Of a stretch of 64,000 nucleotides of DNA, positions 10,724 to 23,639 are shown piece after piece. The stretch is from Cloeon dipterum (taxonomy: Eukaryota > Arthropoda > Insecta > Ephemeroptera > Baetidae). The stretch's first letter is position 1; each line of letters starts with the position of its first letter. Made by a program: the position numbers and the translations under genes. Where the stretch lies: positions 15,376,001-15,440,000 of the forward strand of contig NC_088786.1 in assembly GCF_949628265.1 (NCBI RefSeq), given 5' to 3'. The notes beneath the pieces were generated by a model. The model had not been told where the DNA came from, ran no database searches, and worked only from the letters and a program-made list of their open reading frames with translations.

Positions 10724-12554
10724 TCACATGACGCTGCACTTCTCCTTGATCTTGCTTGTCCCTTTGGCGCTGCGGTTCTTAGCGTCCAACTGAAGCGAAA
10801 TGGACCTGTTCTTCTCCATGTTGAGCAGTTCCTGCAAGGAAGAGCGCGGCCGTTAAAATAACAACAAAAGAGACGGCGCAACAAGTAAATAGGGACTCGA
10901 TCTGGCGGTATTTGAGCCTAAGACCGCGCGCTCTGGCCTTGGGGTTTTATGATTTTCTAGTTTGGCTATTATGATTTAGTTTTCCATTTTCCAGGGCAGT
11001 TAATTTATTCCAGAGCACCGCACGCTATATTATGCAGCTTGCGTGATTTTAGCGGGACATGACGAATTAAACGCTTTCCCTTTCACAGCGGGCATGCACG
11101 TGGGGATTGGGAGCAAAACACAATCATACTTGGAACAGCTCTTTGACGTTGTGATTGGTTTTGGCGGATGTCTCCATGTAGCTGCAACCCCAGCGCTGCG
11201 CCTGCGCCTCGCCCTCGGCCAGTGTGACCTCTCGGGTGGTCTCCTCGTCCACTTTGTTGCCCACCAACATAACGGGAATGCCGTCCAGACTGCCACCCTT
11301 GACCTCACACATGACCTCCCAGATGGGCCGCAGCTCCTCCAGCGACTGTCAGGAGGTCACAGAGAATACCAAGATGAACGCGTGCCCCTTGGAGATCGAG
11401 AGACGCTGCATCGCGGGGAACTGGTGCGAGCCTGTTGTATCTGTGATCTGCAGCGTGCAGATGTTTTTGTTGCAGCTGATCACCTGTGAATTGTTTAATT
11501 TATCAGTAAATTGCAATATATGTTACAAAAACCTTTTTGATATATTCTAAACGGTTGTAATTAAACATTAGCAAAGGCTATGAACTTAATTTTAATGTTC
11601 TAATTTAAAACAACAATATTACTTAGATAACTGGGGTTGCAAATTCCCAATTTTTATCAGAAGGTTAAAAATTATTAATGTACGCAATCTATGCAACTGG
11701 TGTATCCTGTTCGACTCACGGGTTGCATAATTTTTAAATGTGCAGGAGTCATAATTCTTTCCGCGGACTTCCGGAGGAGACAAAGTTCTTATCTAACTGC
11801 GGCTGTTATCATTTTCATGATTTTTGTCTTCTAGTTTGGCACTGAGTTGAAGACACGGCCAATTGTGGCGTCTGTAGTGGAAAAGTTGCAAAAAAGTGGG
11901 GTAATAAAAAGCAATGATCTCAGGCAAGAGCAGCCAACGCGTGCAGGTCCTGACTTGTTTATTTTCAGCAAATAATGTTTAAACGGCGGGCATAGTGTTT
12001 TCAGAGGCACTCGACCCACTTGTTGGATCGCGAGACAAAATGGAGTATAATAGTCCATAAACACGACGCTCAAATTAATATTCAGTGCCTTGTCAGGTGA
12101 AATTAATTGTGCCATCCGCTTTGGAGCGCGCGTGTCGCGTCTATATACGTAGTGAATGAAAGGTTGCGGTGAAAACGTACACCGTTAGAGCAAGTCGAAT
12201 GCTGATACACAATCGCTTCTGTCTGACACTATAGACGTAATAATGGATATTATTTCTGAATATTTCTTGATAAATTCTTTGGCGAAAGCAGCAGCTAATT
12301 ATCAGGGGCAAAAACAGAAGCAAAACAATGACACAGAGCGAGAAGATAAACATTTGATGATGCACTGCTCTCAAAAGTGCACACTCGAGCGCGAGCAAGG
12401 GGACGGACGTATTTACCTGTCTGTAAGTGTCTTCAATGGTTGGAATGTAGGACTCGCGAAAAGTGCCCTTGACGAATCGCAAGACGAGGGAACTTTTACC
12501 GACGCCACCTGCTCCGAAAACCACCACTCGGTAGTCGTTGCTTTGCTCAGGCAT
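10724..12554 (-). CDS. DIRAS2: Di-Ras family small GTPase, interrupted by an in-frame TGA
   Basis: Three coding exons on the minus strand: 12417-12554, 11130-11483 and 10724-10831, 199 sense positions plus the stop, the same length as vertebrate DIRAS2. The start [20 protein letters not shown] is almost identical to the vertebrate protein. Motifs seen: P-loop GAGGVGKSS, switch [10 protein letters not shown], the Di-Ras-specific DTTGSH in place of the Ras DTAGQE, NKVD, ETSAK, and C-terminal CSVM, a CAAX box for prenylation. Di-Ras proteins are plasma-membrane GTPases with little intrinsic GTPase activity. Codon 91 (11349-11351) is TGA where the family has arginine (TSRQSLEEL); the frame on both sides is intact and all splice sites are canonical. 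A likely 5' UTR intron ends at 12599. The break may be an inactivating mutation, an allele or a sequence error. Orthology to DIRAS1 versus DIRAS2 is not resolved. Confidence 0.9.
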
Positions 12555-12598
12555 TCTTGTGTCTTGTCTTTGTTGTGGGCTGACGGCGCTGCTGTTTC
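12555..12598 (-). other. 5' UTR segment of Di-Ras with upstream splice acceptor
   Basis: On the minus strand the sequence reads GCTTGGTGTTGCAG just before position 12598, a good acceptor with a T-rich tract. The 44 bases from 12598 to the ATG are therefore probably 5' UTR joined to a distal non-coding exon. Confidence 0.55.
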
Positions 12599-14407
12599 CT
12601 GCAACACCAAGCAAGCAACCTTAATCACCACTCGCGTGCTCATTAATTGCCCACTTCAGCCCACACCCGCGCTCTGCCGCACAAAGCAACGTCTCTCGCT
12701 CTCAAATTCGCGACGTTTCGAAATCCGCACTGCGCCTTAATTAAATTTGATCTGCTTCTCTATGAGGTAGTAGGTTCAAGGAAAGCTCTGAAGTTGCGTA
12801 ATGATGTTAAAGGAAAGAACGAGTTCACAATACGAGTTTTCCCGTCTGATGCGGTCGATGTTTTTCACGGAAAATTAATTGTTGGTTAATAATAATCATG
12901 AGATTTCAATTAATATTCATAATTTATAAAATATTTATTCCACCATACAAGGGTTTTATGAGTGCCATATATTTCTGAAAATATGAAGAAAGACAAATTT
13001 ATACATGTATAAGATTTTAAAATTGAAAAATTATAAAGATGGAAGTGGAAATTTCCCATTTGCTTTTAGGTCAGGATTAAATATTTAAAATTAAATGTGC
13101 AAGGAGAACAATCACGGAATCGATTGGAGCACTGGTTTGTATAGTTATTTCGGCTATTCCTAATAACACTCGTCAGCAAACCCTGGCCATTGAAATGCCC
13201 AACAGACTGACCATGAATATTTTCTAAGGGGCGAGCGTAGCTCATTGACACTCCTACCGATTGACTTTGTTTTTGTCTCCATTGCATTAATTACTAAAAT
13301 ATCCTCTTTTGACGGTGAGAGTTGCCATCCTTTGACGAGGCTTGGGATTAGCCGATATAGCTGTAGTGGTTGCGGAGCCGAGCTCCCACTCCTTTTTCAT
13401 TTTTAGTCTAGGGTATTGTTATTCATGATTGTTAGAAATTCGTTAATGCAACAGAGAGAGAGATTTTTAATTTAAATTGGTTTTCGTCGGACACACGAGC
13501 CAACAAGTCGCATCTTAAAAGTTCCGAGCGTTTAATTGTGAAGGACCCGGCTCAATCGGGTAAATTCTTTTCTAATTTTAAATTGTTCTTCAAGACAAAT
13601 CTCTTAAAATTGTCAATTCTAAGTCGTTTATCAATTTTGTTTAAAGGTCCTTGTAATCTGTTAGACTAAGTCGCCAAGTGACTGACGTTTATAAAAGAGA
13701 AGATTTGTTGAAGACCCCGCAAGGTTTCATTTCCACCTCCTACCCCCCAAATAGCTATACAAGCCAGTGCTTTTAATTTATGATGTGATTGTTCTCCTTG
13801 CAGTTTTTAAATTTCTCGTCTTGACCGTACATGCAAATACTGGAAAAAATCTAATTCCATCTTGGTAATGTTTCCAATTTTCAGTCAAGGCAAAATTCCA
13901 TACCCTCGCGCGCGAACTGGTAAAATTGGAATACTAACATCAAACTGGAATAAAAAAGAAAAACTGGTGCCTAACCATCGTGCACGAGGCCACAAATCAA
14001 AGAATCAAGTTCTTTGAAAAAATAAAGTTGTCTGGAGTTACAGAGTGGTTCTAAAAACAACCTGTTTAGATTACAATTGAGCCTCTCATTAAACAGAGAG
14101 TAATTTTATTCGAATTTCATCACTGCAATTGGTGATGTTCAGATAAGAGGCGATTAAAATTTTTGGAGCGCTGCCATTATGCAGAGCACGATCGGGCATT
14201 AATTTAACGGCAGCCAGTTGGGTTTCAACAGGAGGCTGTTCGCATTATGCACGATGTTGTTCGGTCTACACTCTTCTCGCCGTCAAACCAAACAGCCCGT
14301 GCCCGCCCCCGGTTGCGCGCTCGCTCTCTCTCAGCCCAGTAAATGCGCTTCTCGCGCGCGCGATCGTGCTAATCCGCAATATGCACCCAGCGCAGCGAGT
14401 GCCGTTT

Positions 14408-14415
14408 TGACGTCA
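14408..14415. promoter_or_regulatory. Consensus CRE/ATF site
   Basis: TGACGTCA, the full CREB/ATF palindrome, within a CpG-rich block. A match of eight bases may be chance, but the CpG context is typical of functional sites. Confidence 0.3.
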
Positions 14416-15138
14416 GCGGCTGCTCCAATTCATTAATACGTACATCGGCCTAATTTATTATTGGCCACTGGCGCAACTGCTGGAGCCCGCCACCGCACGC
14501 TGGGCTCAACTTTGTGAGCACGCGTTTGCATCCATCGCGAAAGCAAACAAAATTTGCACAACAGCCCCTTCTGCCGTGTTGTGCTACGTGGAGCAATAAT
14601 CGACGCCTGTATCAGTGAGGGGCGGCGTGTTTGCTTTGCGTGTACAACTCTTGGCGGCGGCGGCAGCAGCCACTTTCAGTTTCCACAGCTAGTACATACA
14701 CACCGACGCTGAGCTGCGCGAGAATCAATATTTTATTTTCCTACGCCCTTCAGATAATATGCATGGCGAACGACAAATTTAATTAAAAAATCACGTTCAC
14801 CATTGCCGAAAGACGCAGGCTGAGAATTGGGGGCGATAGTAATGGAAAACGTGACTCTTACAATCTATACAGAATGGAAAGTGTGTATGTGTAGGCTAAA
14901 AGGGTGGGAAAAGAGTTGAATATATTGGACAGGAGCCCTTTCTAGATAGAATTTGTAAGCTTTCACGCCACATGCACTCTTGAATTGTCAAACAACTTTG
15001 GGTTGGTTTACGATTTTTTAACAACTATGGTGTAGCTTTTGCATGCATGAGAAATGAATAACTGTAACTATCAATTATTAAATTTTAAATGCGTGAAAAT
15101 ACATATTAAAATAAGGGGAGCTAGGTTCTAAGGATAAC

Positions 15139-15161
15139 AGTGCAGAACCCGATTCAAAGGG
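15139..15161. repeat. 23-base dispersed repeat, copy 1
   Basis: The reverse complement of these 23 bases recurs exactly at 22780-22802. Flanking similarity is weak. Confidence 0.7.
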
Positions 15162-17472
15162 GTGAGTCCAACCATCAGTAAGCAAAAGAATTTGTCACTA
15201 CTTATTGTTGTAGAATAATTATTTTAGTTCTAGTAAATGATTGGTGTCCGATCGAATTGAAACTGTAAACCACTGTATCAATAAAATTCTCCAAAGAACT
15301 TGCCGGTCTCATTATTTCGCCATCTCTTATCCCCAAACATCCATTAAAAAAATTTATCCATGAAAACATTGTTCATTTGGTAATTACGAGAAAAATTTAC
15401 AAATTGTCTGTTTGCCTTGATTTGTTATTTTATCTAGCGTATATTTCAACTCATAAGCGAGCACAACTAACATCCAATAACTAAATTCAAAAAAATAGCT
15501 GTCAATTTAAAAAAACAATGGTTTGACTCTCCTTTCTCCAGTTTATTAATTAAAAAAAACCTTTAGAAACAATAGTTTTGAAGAAACTATCGGAAAAATA
15601 TTTGTGAATATAAATTCATTGAAACCATGCATGTCCAAATATTCATATAAAGTCTAATAAAAATTTCGAGGGCTTAGCGTACATCATTTTTCATTCCTTT
15701 ATATAAATTTCCCTGTGCAATTTATAAAGGGAGAATAATGGAATAAAAATGTTTTTTCTTCGCCGTTTATCGTAAACACACGGGGGCGATGATTTATGGA
15801 ATTTGGCAGGAAGGGAAGGAAAGGAGCGAGCGGCGCGACCTTGAACCTTCAAAGGAACCGCGCTTTGTTTTGAGGCAGCGTGCTGAATGCAGAGGACGGT
15901 ACAAGGTGCATCGATCCGGTGGGCACCGGTGACGCCAGCCGCCCCGAACACACCACCAGTGACCAACATGGCCCTTCGGCGCGCGCTCTCTACGCCGCCT
16001 CGCGCGCGCGGTCCGCGCACCGCTGCTGTGCAATTTCAGACGAGGGCACGCCGACAAATGTTTTGGCGCACAGTGCCCGGAATTTCGACCGGAATTCGGC
16101 GCCGGGCGTCGCGCTGTCGGGAAAAATGCCTAGAGTGCCTCTGGTGTGCTATTTCCCAGCTGGGTGTAGGGTGGAATTTCTCGGAACTAAAACTTTCACG
16201 ATCGGAGAGAAGCGAGTGCTGGCGTACGTGGGAAAATCGAGTTTGCGTTAACTCCATTCTCAAATCGACTGACGGCTCAGAGCGATGATATCGAGAGAGA
16301 ATCGAGAGCAAAAAGAGACTGATGCGGAAATTTGAGCGCATTGCACAACAGCTCAGATTAAAAAAAAACGTTAGATCGATTTATGAAAAAAATCACGCTT
16401 TCATTCCAGTTTCTTTTTTAAATTATAAAAATCGAACTTATACTAGATATGTTTCAAAACTTCTGACGTTCTGACCATTAATGAAAAATATAAAGGTTGT
16501 GTTTTGCCAAGGATTTCAATACATTTGATCAATTCATTTCCGTCTCCTTTCCCCCATTGGCAAAGCCTAAATTTTAGGATAGAATTAGAAATACTGGATA
16601 TTTTAAGCAAAAAAATAAATTAATTAAAAATAAATTAATAAATAAAATAAAAATAAATCTCCAGGCTGTGTTTGAATGTTTGTGTTTGTAACTATCTACC
16701 TATGAAATGAATTGTGTTGAAGGAAGATGCAACGTTAGCGCAATATCATTTTGTGTGCAAACGTAAATGGTGAAAGAAATAAGAAGAGAATCCAGCCAAT
16801 TTAGCTGTAACAGTTTTTCCTCGTGGGTATCGATTCCCGCTCACTTATGATCAGTGCCATATCGTGTGACTCTTATGAGGCCGCATTAATTCATCCGCAC
16901 ACCCTCGCAACCAACCAAGACGTGGCGTGGGCGAATAAATGTCACAGAGAGCCGCACATTTTCTGCAAAAGGTGGGTAGAAAAGTTTGGTCCACGACCTT
17001 GGCTCGAATGTACACTTGCTCTTTATTTACTTCTCACACAGCGTAAGGAGAGAGTTTTTTTTAGCAGTCGCAGTCTTTCGCAAACACACGGCTCAGCTCT
17101 CGGCTCGTCCGCTTGATTCGCCCCGCGAGAGTTGCACAGTGGAGGAAAGTATAAGCCTTTGATTCAGCAGCCTCTCGAGAAAGAAAAACGAGTGGTGTGC
17201 GCTCACAGCGAGCAGCTACACTCGACTTGGATTAAAAATTCATCCGCCACGCGACGACGGGTCAAGTGCGCATTTGTTATTCGCGCCAATTAGAAGTCGT
17301 CTTCCACGCGCGCACACACACACACATTGATTCGCCGCATCTTGCGCTGCTGCTGCTTGCTGTTGCTGCTGGCGAAGGGAAAAATAAGGAGGCGATAGGC
17401 CGTGCAGAAAAGATAAAGAGAAGGAGGAAGAAGGGGTGCGCGTGGGGCCAGGTGACGGAACCGAGCGGCGGG

Positions 17473-17490
17473 TTCTCTCTCTCTCTCTCC
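17473..17490. repeat. (CT)n microsatellite
   Basis: Short CT run inside a CpG-rich block. Confidence 0.8.
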
Positions 17491-20187
17491 GCGCGCGCTC
17501 TCGTTCCCTTTCTTGGCTATTGATTCGCGGCCAGGCCCAATATCAACAAGTTGTGCAGCTCATTTTTCATTCATTTGCAGCCGCGACGAGGAGAGAGCGC
17601 GGCCAGCGGCGGCACACAGCGTTTGCTGAATGTGATTACGGCTGTGTGTATCGCTGCAAGCGCTTAATTAGCCCCGCCGTGTGACAAGCCAATCAACTTT
17701 TAATTGGGCCTCGCGCTAAGCCGCCGCCGGCGACCCTGGAGCGTTTTATCCTCGCTACAGTGTGAATGTTGGCCCCCTCATTAGAGCTGGAGCGGTGGGT
17801 AAACACTTGGCGACGCCGTTCCCGTCCCTGCCCGTGCAGCTCTCGCTCTCCGGCAGCAAAATTGATATGTGCGTTCCGTGTTGCGGGTGCGGATTACCTT
17901 GAGCGGAAACGCAGCAGGCACGTTTGCTTTTTACGACCTTTGAACTTTCGGCCGGATGCTGCCTGCCGGAACCCAAACTTTGATTCACGAGCGCTGCGGG
18001 GCGAAAAAAAAGTTCTAGCGCAGCACAAAAGCACAAATTACAGACGTGTGTTGTTAACAGGCACGTTTCCACACATATTTACAGAAATGCATGCCTGCAT
18101 TTCCGTTCGTTCGTTGACCTCAAGGTGGAAAATGAGTGGACTCGGAAATCGATCCGTTGAAATTGAATAAATATTAGGTATTGGTTGAAACACTCCCAGG
18201 CTCTAAACATTGACGCAGGGGAATAAAAAGTGGTCGACGGCGACACGCGATCCTGACTTTTCGCTTCTTGTCAGGCAACTCACGGGCCACCGCTTCTCTT
18301 TTCGCAAAAACAACCTGCATTCCTCTTTGAAAAAGAGTCAACAAGGTTGCCCTGACTTCGGGCTCAAAACTGTTAGGAAGCACGTACCTTTCGAATCGGC
18401 CTGCATTTTGAGGACGGTTTTTGTTTCGTTGTCGATCCAGTGTTCGTTGCACGCACGTTTGTTCTGCAGGCGAGTCACTTGGCGAGTGCCCGGGCGATCC
18501 ATGCAGCCTCGCGAACCCAGCGACTCGATCGGAGGTCTCCGAAAACTCGTGGCAACCCTTCACCTTTAGCCCCATTCACAACTTCTCGTCAACGTCAACG
18601 CGCTTAACTAATAAAAACAAGCCGATTCTGCTAACTTTGCTCTCTGTCCTAAACTCAATTTACAGTGAATCGTGTCCTGACTTAAATAAACAAGAGACTC
18701 GCCGGTCCAACACAAAAAATATTCCCAGTTGCATGAAGTGAGCTTTTGCAAAAAATGTTTACCTCTTTTTTTAATCCGCTTGCTAAAGATTTGAGATTTT
18801 ACTCTCGTTTAATTGTGTCATCGGAAAAAGTGACCTACTTATATAACATATGTAGTGGACTGCTGTCGTGTCGAACCCCGCGATTTAATAAAAGGGAAAG
18901 AAAAAAGCGGTCACGCTAAGTCAGAGAAAATGATATTTGGTTTGTTTACCCTCTAAACACTGCTAAACAACCATCAGAAGCATTTTTATCGATATGACCG
19001 AAATAGAGATTATTTTTTCGATGTTTTTAAACCTCTGAATCGGTGTTATTTACAGACAAATTAAAACGAACCAAATGAAATGAAAAAATAGAAAAAATTT
19101 CAACAGTATGGTTCAAAATAAGAGTGACTTCATTTCCGAACAGATTTTGGAGTTAAACTGAATTTACATTCAACCCTCCCAGTTCCCACTTCATTCAAAT
19201 TGCATTAATAATTCCTTTCTTTCCTACCTGACTGAGCTTTTACGACCAAATGCCTTCCAGTCAGTAGAGTACGCGGCACCGGAGATGGGAAAAGTAGAAA
19301 AGAAAGTTTTTTACATATCGTTTTGTTCGAGCGAATTATCGACTCGAGCAGTTCTGGTCAACTTTTTTAATCGAATCCATTGTGTCATCCCTCTCAAGAG
19401 CGCAGCGGCAGCTATATTGAATTTTCAAAGCGGTGGTCTTAAATGACAGCAGTGCATCTCACAAGTGGCATATGCACCAGCAGTCTAATCATGTAATCGC
19501 GGCCGGTACGTCCCTAGCGCAGCTGCTGCATTGTTCGAGATAGCAGACAATTAACCCTGTTCCCTCCAAGCAAGAGGTTCTACAAATCAACGTCCGACCG
19601 ACGCCCAGGGAATAGGAAAACATTCCCACTTTGTTTTTCTTGTTGGCAGAAAAGTTTATGAGAGAGGAAATTTTCGCACGGCGGGCAACTTTTCGGCGGC
19701 AACCGATATATTTTTGTTGTTTTGACGCGGCTCAACGTCTTCTCGCGCCTCGTCTTTTGTCTCCAGTCTCCAATTTACGAGTCTTATTTCCAGAGCACAG
19801 CAGCAGCATCGCACAAAATATGAGTCAAGCACTTTCCTCTTTTTGTTATTTTCTCAAGGGTGCATAATGTTTTATTGCTGTATCGATTCATGCCCTCGAT
19901 ATTACGTTCTATGTATTTCTTGCGGGTGAGCAGTGTGCCACCCTTTGAGAGAATCACGCCTTCTCTTCGCCCTCAGAAGAAATAGAGTAAATGAACAGCT
20001 ATTCCGAAAACAAAGGCTCCACCCATGATCATAACTATGTATTCGGAAGAAATGAGCCCTAAAACTTCATCTGCACGCAGCTGCTGCGAATGAAACTCGA
20101 AGCTCATTTGCGTCGCTTTTAAGCAAGTTTAGTGGCTGTGCACGTAATTTGCTACTTGGCTAATTGCAAAAACGTGTCGCCTGAAAT

Positions 20188-20201
20188 AGAGAGAGAGAGA
20201 C

Positions 20202-20296
<95 letters not shown>
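20188..20296. repeat. Long (GA)n microsatellite
   Basis: About 109 bases of GA repeats with one interruption (CGC at 20201-20203). The open frame across it is an alternation of arginine and glutamate and is not a gene. Confidence 0.95.
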
Positions 20297-20299
<3 letters not shown>

Positions 20300-22779
20300 A
20301 ATCACGGGATGTTGGCTCTATTCAAAGCGGAATGGACTGCCGGTTTTTTCGCGATTATTAATAGATTGGAGCAAGAGAAATGCAGATATGGGTAATACGT
20401 CAGAGGAGTAATTGTGCGCAGCTCGGAATGAATTGCGGCTTTTGGCTCGGTGCCCGAAAACGGCCGCCTATGGCTAATTGCGAGTATCCCTACTCGCTCA
20501 CTTCATTTTGTGCGCAGGGCCACGCATACACACACGGTGGATGCTGTGGCCAGACAGAGCAAGGGGGGCATTACGCGCGTATAATCAGTCTGTAAACAAC
20601 AGCAGCAACAACACTTTGGCTCCGTTCAGCGACAATTAATCTGTCTCCTCACTAATGGTAGATGAGTTTCTTAATTGCTCAAGAAGCACTCCAACTTGCG
20701 CCAGCTTTAAATCCTGATTATTGAGATTAATTGCACGGCGAGCTCATAAAATGCACTCAGCTAGTTTAATGGTAATTGGCTGTGAGTGATTCTACCTTGG
20801 ACCATCATCAAGTTTTACCCACATCAACGTAACCTAACCGGTTTACTGTCAATATATTGAAATTTAATGTTGTTCACTGATTTTTCTGCTCAAATATTCC
20901 GCTTGATTAAATCTGTATAGCTTCCATTTTCTTTTGAAGCCGCAAGGTGGAGAGTATTTAAATTAAGGTTAACACTGGCCTCACATTAGCCATATAATGC
21001 ATGCAGAGGATTGGCTAATAATATCAGATGTATACACAAATATGCTTTCTCCAGCGAATGCCTTAGCAAAGCAATTTTTGAGCTCAGTCTCCTGTAAGCC
21101 ATAGGCCACCCGGCAACAAACGCCTGCGTGCATAATCTCTTAGGCAAACCCGCGCAGCATTAGCGCTCAAACGGTTGCATAACTAGATTAATCGTTTCAA
21201 AATCTCTTCATCTCGTGCGGAAATTCCAGAGCACAAATTGCTTCCGGTTGTAAAAGCCGTTTCGTCAGCCAATAATTATACGCCAGGGTAGAGAAGACTA
21301 GGCAAAAATCATTAGAGTTCTTGCGGTCACGTAGACCCCGCATTGGTACCAATCGCGCGATAAACGGCTGGCAAAATGCTGCTCGCCGTCGGGGTTTAAT
21401 CGACTGGCTTTCTGGCCGTGTGATTGCGAGTTCCTCCAACTTGAGGACTAGGCCACCAGAGAGAAGCAACACCCTCCACCCAAATCGATTTCCTGTCTGT
21501 GGTTGGAGACACCCCAGTGCTGCCATCTCGAGCAAGGGCGACAGACCCTTTTGATCCAGCAGAACACAAACGCCGCTTGCTAGAGGTCGGGCCGCTCGCT
21601 GCTTTCATTGATAAAAAAGTGCGTCGATTTCGCGAGCGAAAAAGCGGCTGCGTACCCTCCTTGCTCTCTTTTTGCCGTCTGATATCTTGCAACCCCGATT
21701 TATCTGAGATTTAATTACGCTGCGCTGCCACCCTACCATTTTTCACCATGTAATCTGACAGGGTGAAAAATGAAAGTTGTACCCATCAGATACCGAGAGG
21801 CTTAGGGAAAGAGATTAACATTAATCTGATTCCATTTTTTCCATTTACTTTGTGTTAAAATTCAATCTTGCAGTCTTTATTAAAATTGAACCGCAGTATC
21901 ACCTACGATTTCAGCCACGCACGCTGGTGACAGCGGTTTGTCAAGAACATTTAAAAATTTATATTAGTGTAATAATAAATATAGTCTACGATTTTTTTTA
22001 TTTTTCAATGATACTGGCGTTAACATTCACATGTGACGGTGTTTACTAAAGTACCAAACACCTGTACGGACCACCGATGCCATCGTTTTTATAAGTTTGA
22101 AGCAGAAACTCGAGTCTTTCGTACTGTTGCAAATTAAAATATTTACAAGAGACCATGTATAATTAACGAATAACGTGATCAGGGAAGTAAGTAGAGTCCT
22201 GGCACTCTCCAATAAAATTCTAACCATTTTAGTTCCTTATAAGGGCCCACCGACGTATCCTCTATGATCCCCTATACATATCGTTAGTGATCAGCTAGTA
22301 AAGCAAAATTGTTACACTATTATTGGAACATTACTTAGTTGGTAATGGTCTACCGCTAGAACATTGAGTCCAACTTACTCAGGTTGGTTTATTTCAAAGA
22401 GTTTTAGAGCTAGAATCGACAGTTGAAAATGCATTTGTTACACCATGGCCTCGATTTTGTAATGACTTTAGCTTGTATCTGTTTAAAAACCATCAGAATA
22501 GTAAAATAATTGTATGTTTCGTGTTCATCATCATGTTATTATTGTGCGTGATGTTATTATTTGTAATTTGATATTTTTGCTCTGAATCGAAGATTTAAAA
22601 ATATTGTAAGTGTTTTACAAAAACTTAATGGCAAGAACTTTATTTGAGCATAAATCTGTTGGATGTTTGGGGTTAGAGAAGGTAGAAATGATGAAGACCA
22701 ATGAATTCAGATGAAGAATTTTCATGGTGTATTGGTTTATACAGTTGAAATCTGATCGGACTCTAATCAAACACCAGAA

Positions 22780-22802
22780 CCCTTTGAATCGGGTTCTGCA
22801 CT
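22780..22802. repeat. 23-base dispersed repeat, copy 2
   Basis: This is the exact reverse complement of 15139-15161. Here the sequence also contains a short inverted repeat, AGAACCC and GGGTTCT around an 8-base loop. Confidence 0.7.
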
Positions 22803-23639
22803 TTTAAACGACCACGTCAGCACCGAGTGGCTGACGGGTGCAAACTGAACTCTTATTTTGAAATCATCTTTCTGCTGTTAAACAATAATGCAAAATTACA
22901 ATAATTAAAGCCGCTGACAATTTTTGGCTATCAACAAAAAGCAGGACCACGCTCCTGTACCGCTACAGATGCATATGGATTTATTTGGGGCATACCCTGC
23001 TCCTGCTGATACATAATAAACATATTTTTTCAAATTAAAAAAGTAACATTTACACTCAATTTATCTAAAAAATAAGTATGTATAGAATTAAGTATCATTG
23101 AGAAAGTTTGAAAATTAAACATAGAAGAGGCTTCAGAAGAAAGTTCACACTTCCAGGAAATGTATGCATGCTCCAAACTAAATTTATGCTAACTGCGTAT
23201 TTAAGAGGTTATAATTTTTCAAATTAAATTGGTTAATTGAACGTATTTCCTGTGAGAGTTTTGAATTGAATTATTCGCTATTGGTATACAAATGTCAAGG
23301 GTTAATTTTTCACGTGTCTATTTAGTCTCAACAAATTCTGATGAAACTGAGGGTTCCAATGTGCTTCAGTTTTATATACATATTAAGCTAATTGGAACCA
23401 ATTGAAACACACAGTTGTGTAAATAGAATTCTTGTTTATATCGGAATTGCACAAATTTTCTCCATCTAGAACATACGTGAAAATTTGCTCAGTATAAATT
23501 AAACACAAACGTTACTCCATAAGCAAACTCTGTTTTATTTGCACTCGATCTGTTTTGAAATTCCGAAAACATGCTTTTAATGCCAGAGTTTAAGCCAATT
23601 AGCAAAAGACGAAAGGTACACGCCTGAGCAAGTAAGCAA

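Noticed and set aside
11344-11358. A 15-nt GT-AG 'intron' (GTGACCTCCTGACAG, minus strand) that would remove the Di-Ras stop in frame
   Set aside because: It is far below the minimum size for a spliceosomal intron and would delete five residues conserved in the family.
12759-12776. TGAGGTAGTAGGTT, identical to the first 14 bases of let-7
   Set aside because: The following bases (CAAGG) differ from let-7 and no complementary arm such as CTATACAACCTAC lies within 150 bases on either side, so no precursor hairpin can form.
20132-20395. Open frame across the GA repeat
   Set aside because: Alternating arginine and glutamate arise from the microsatellite; flanks are not coding-like.
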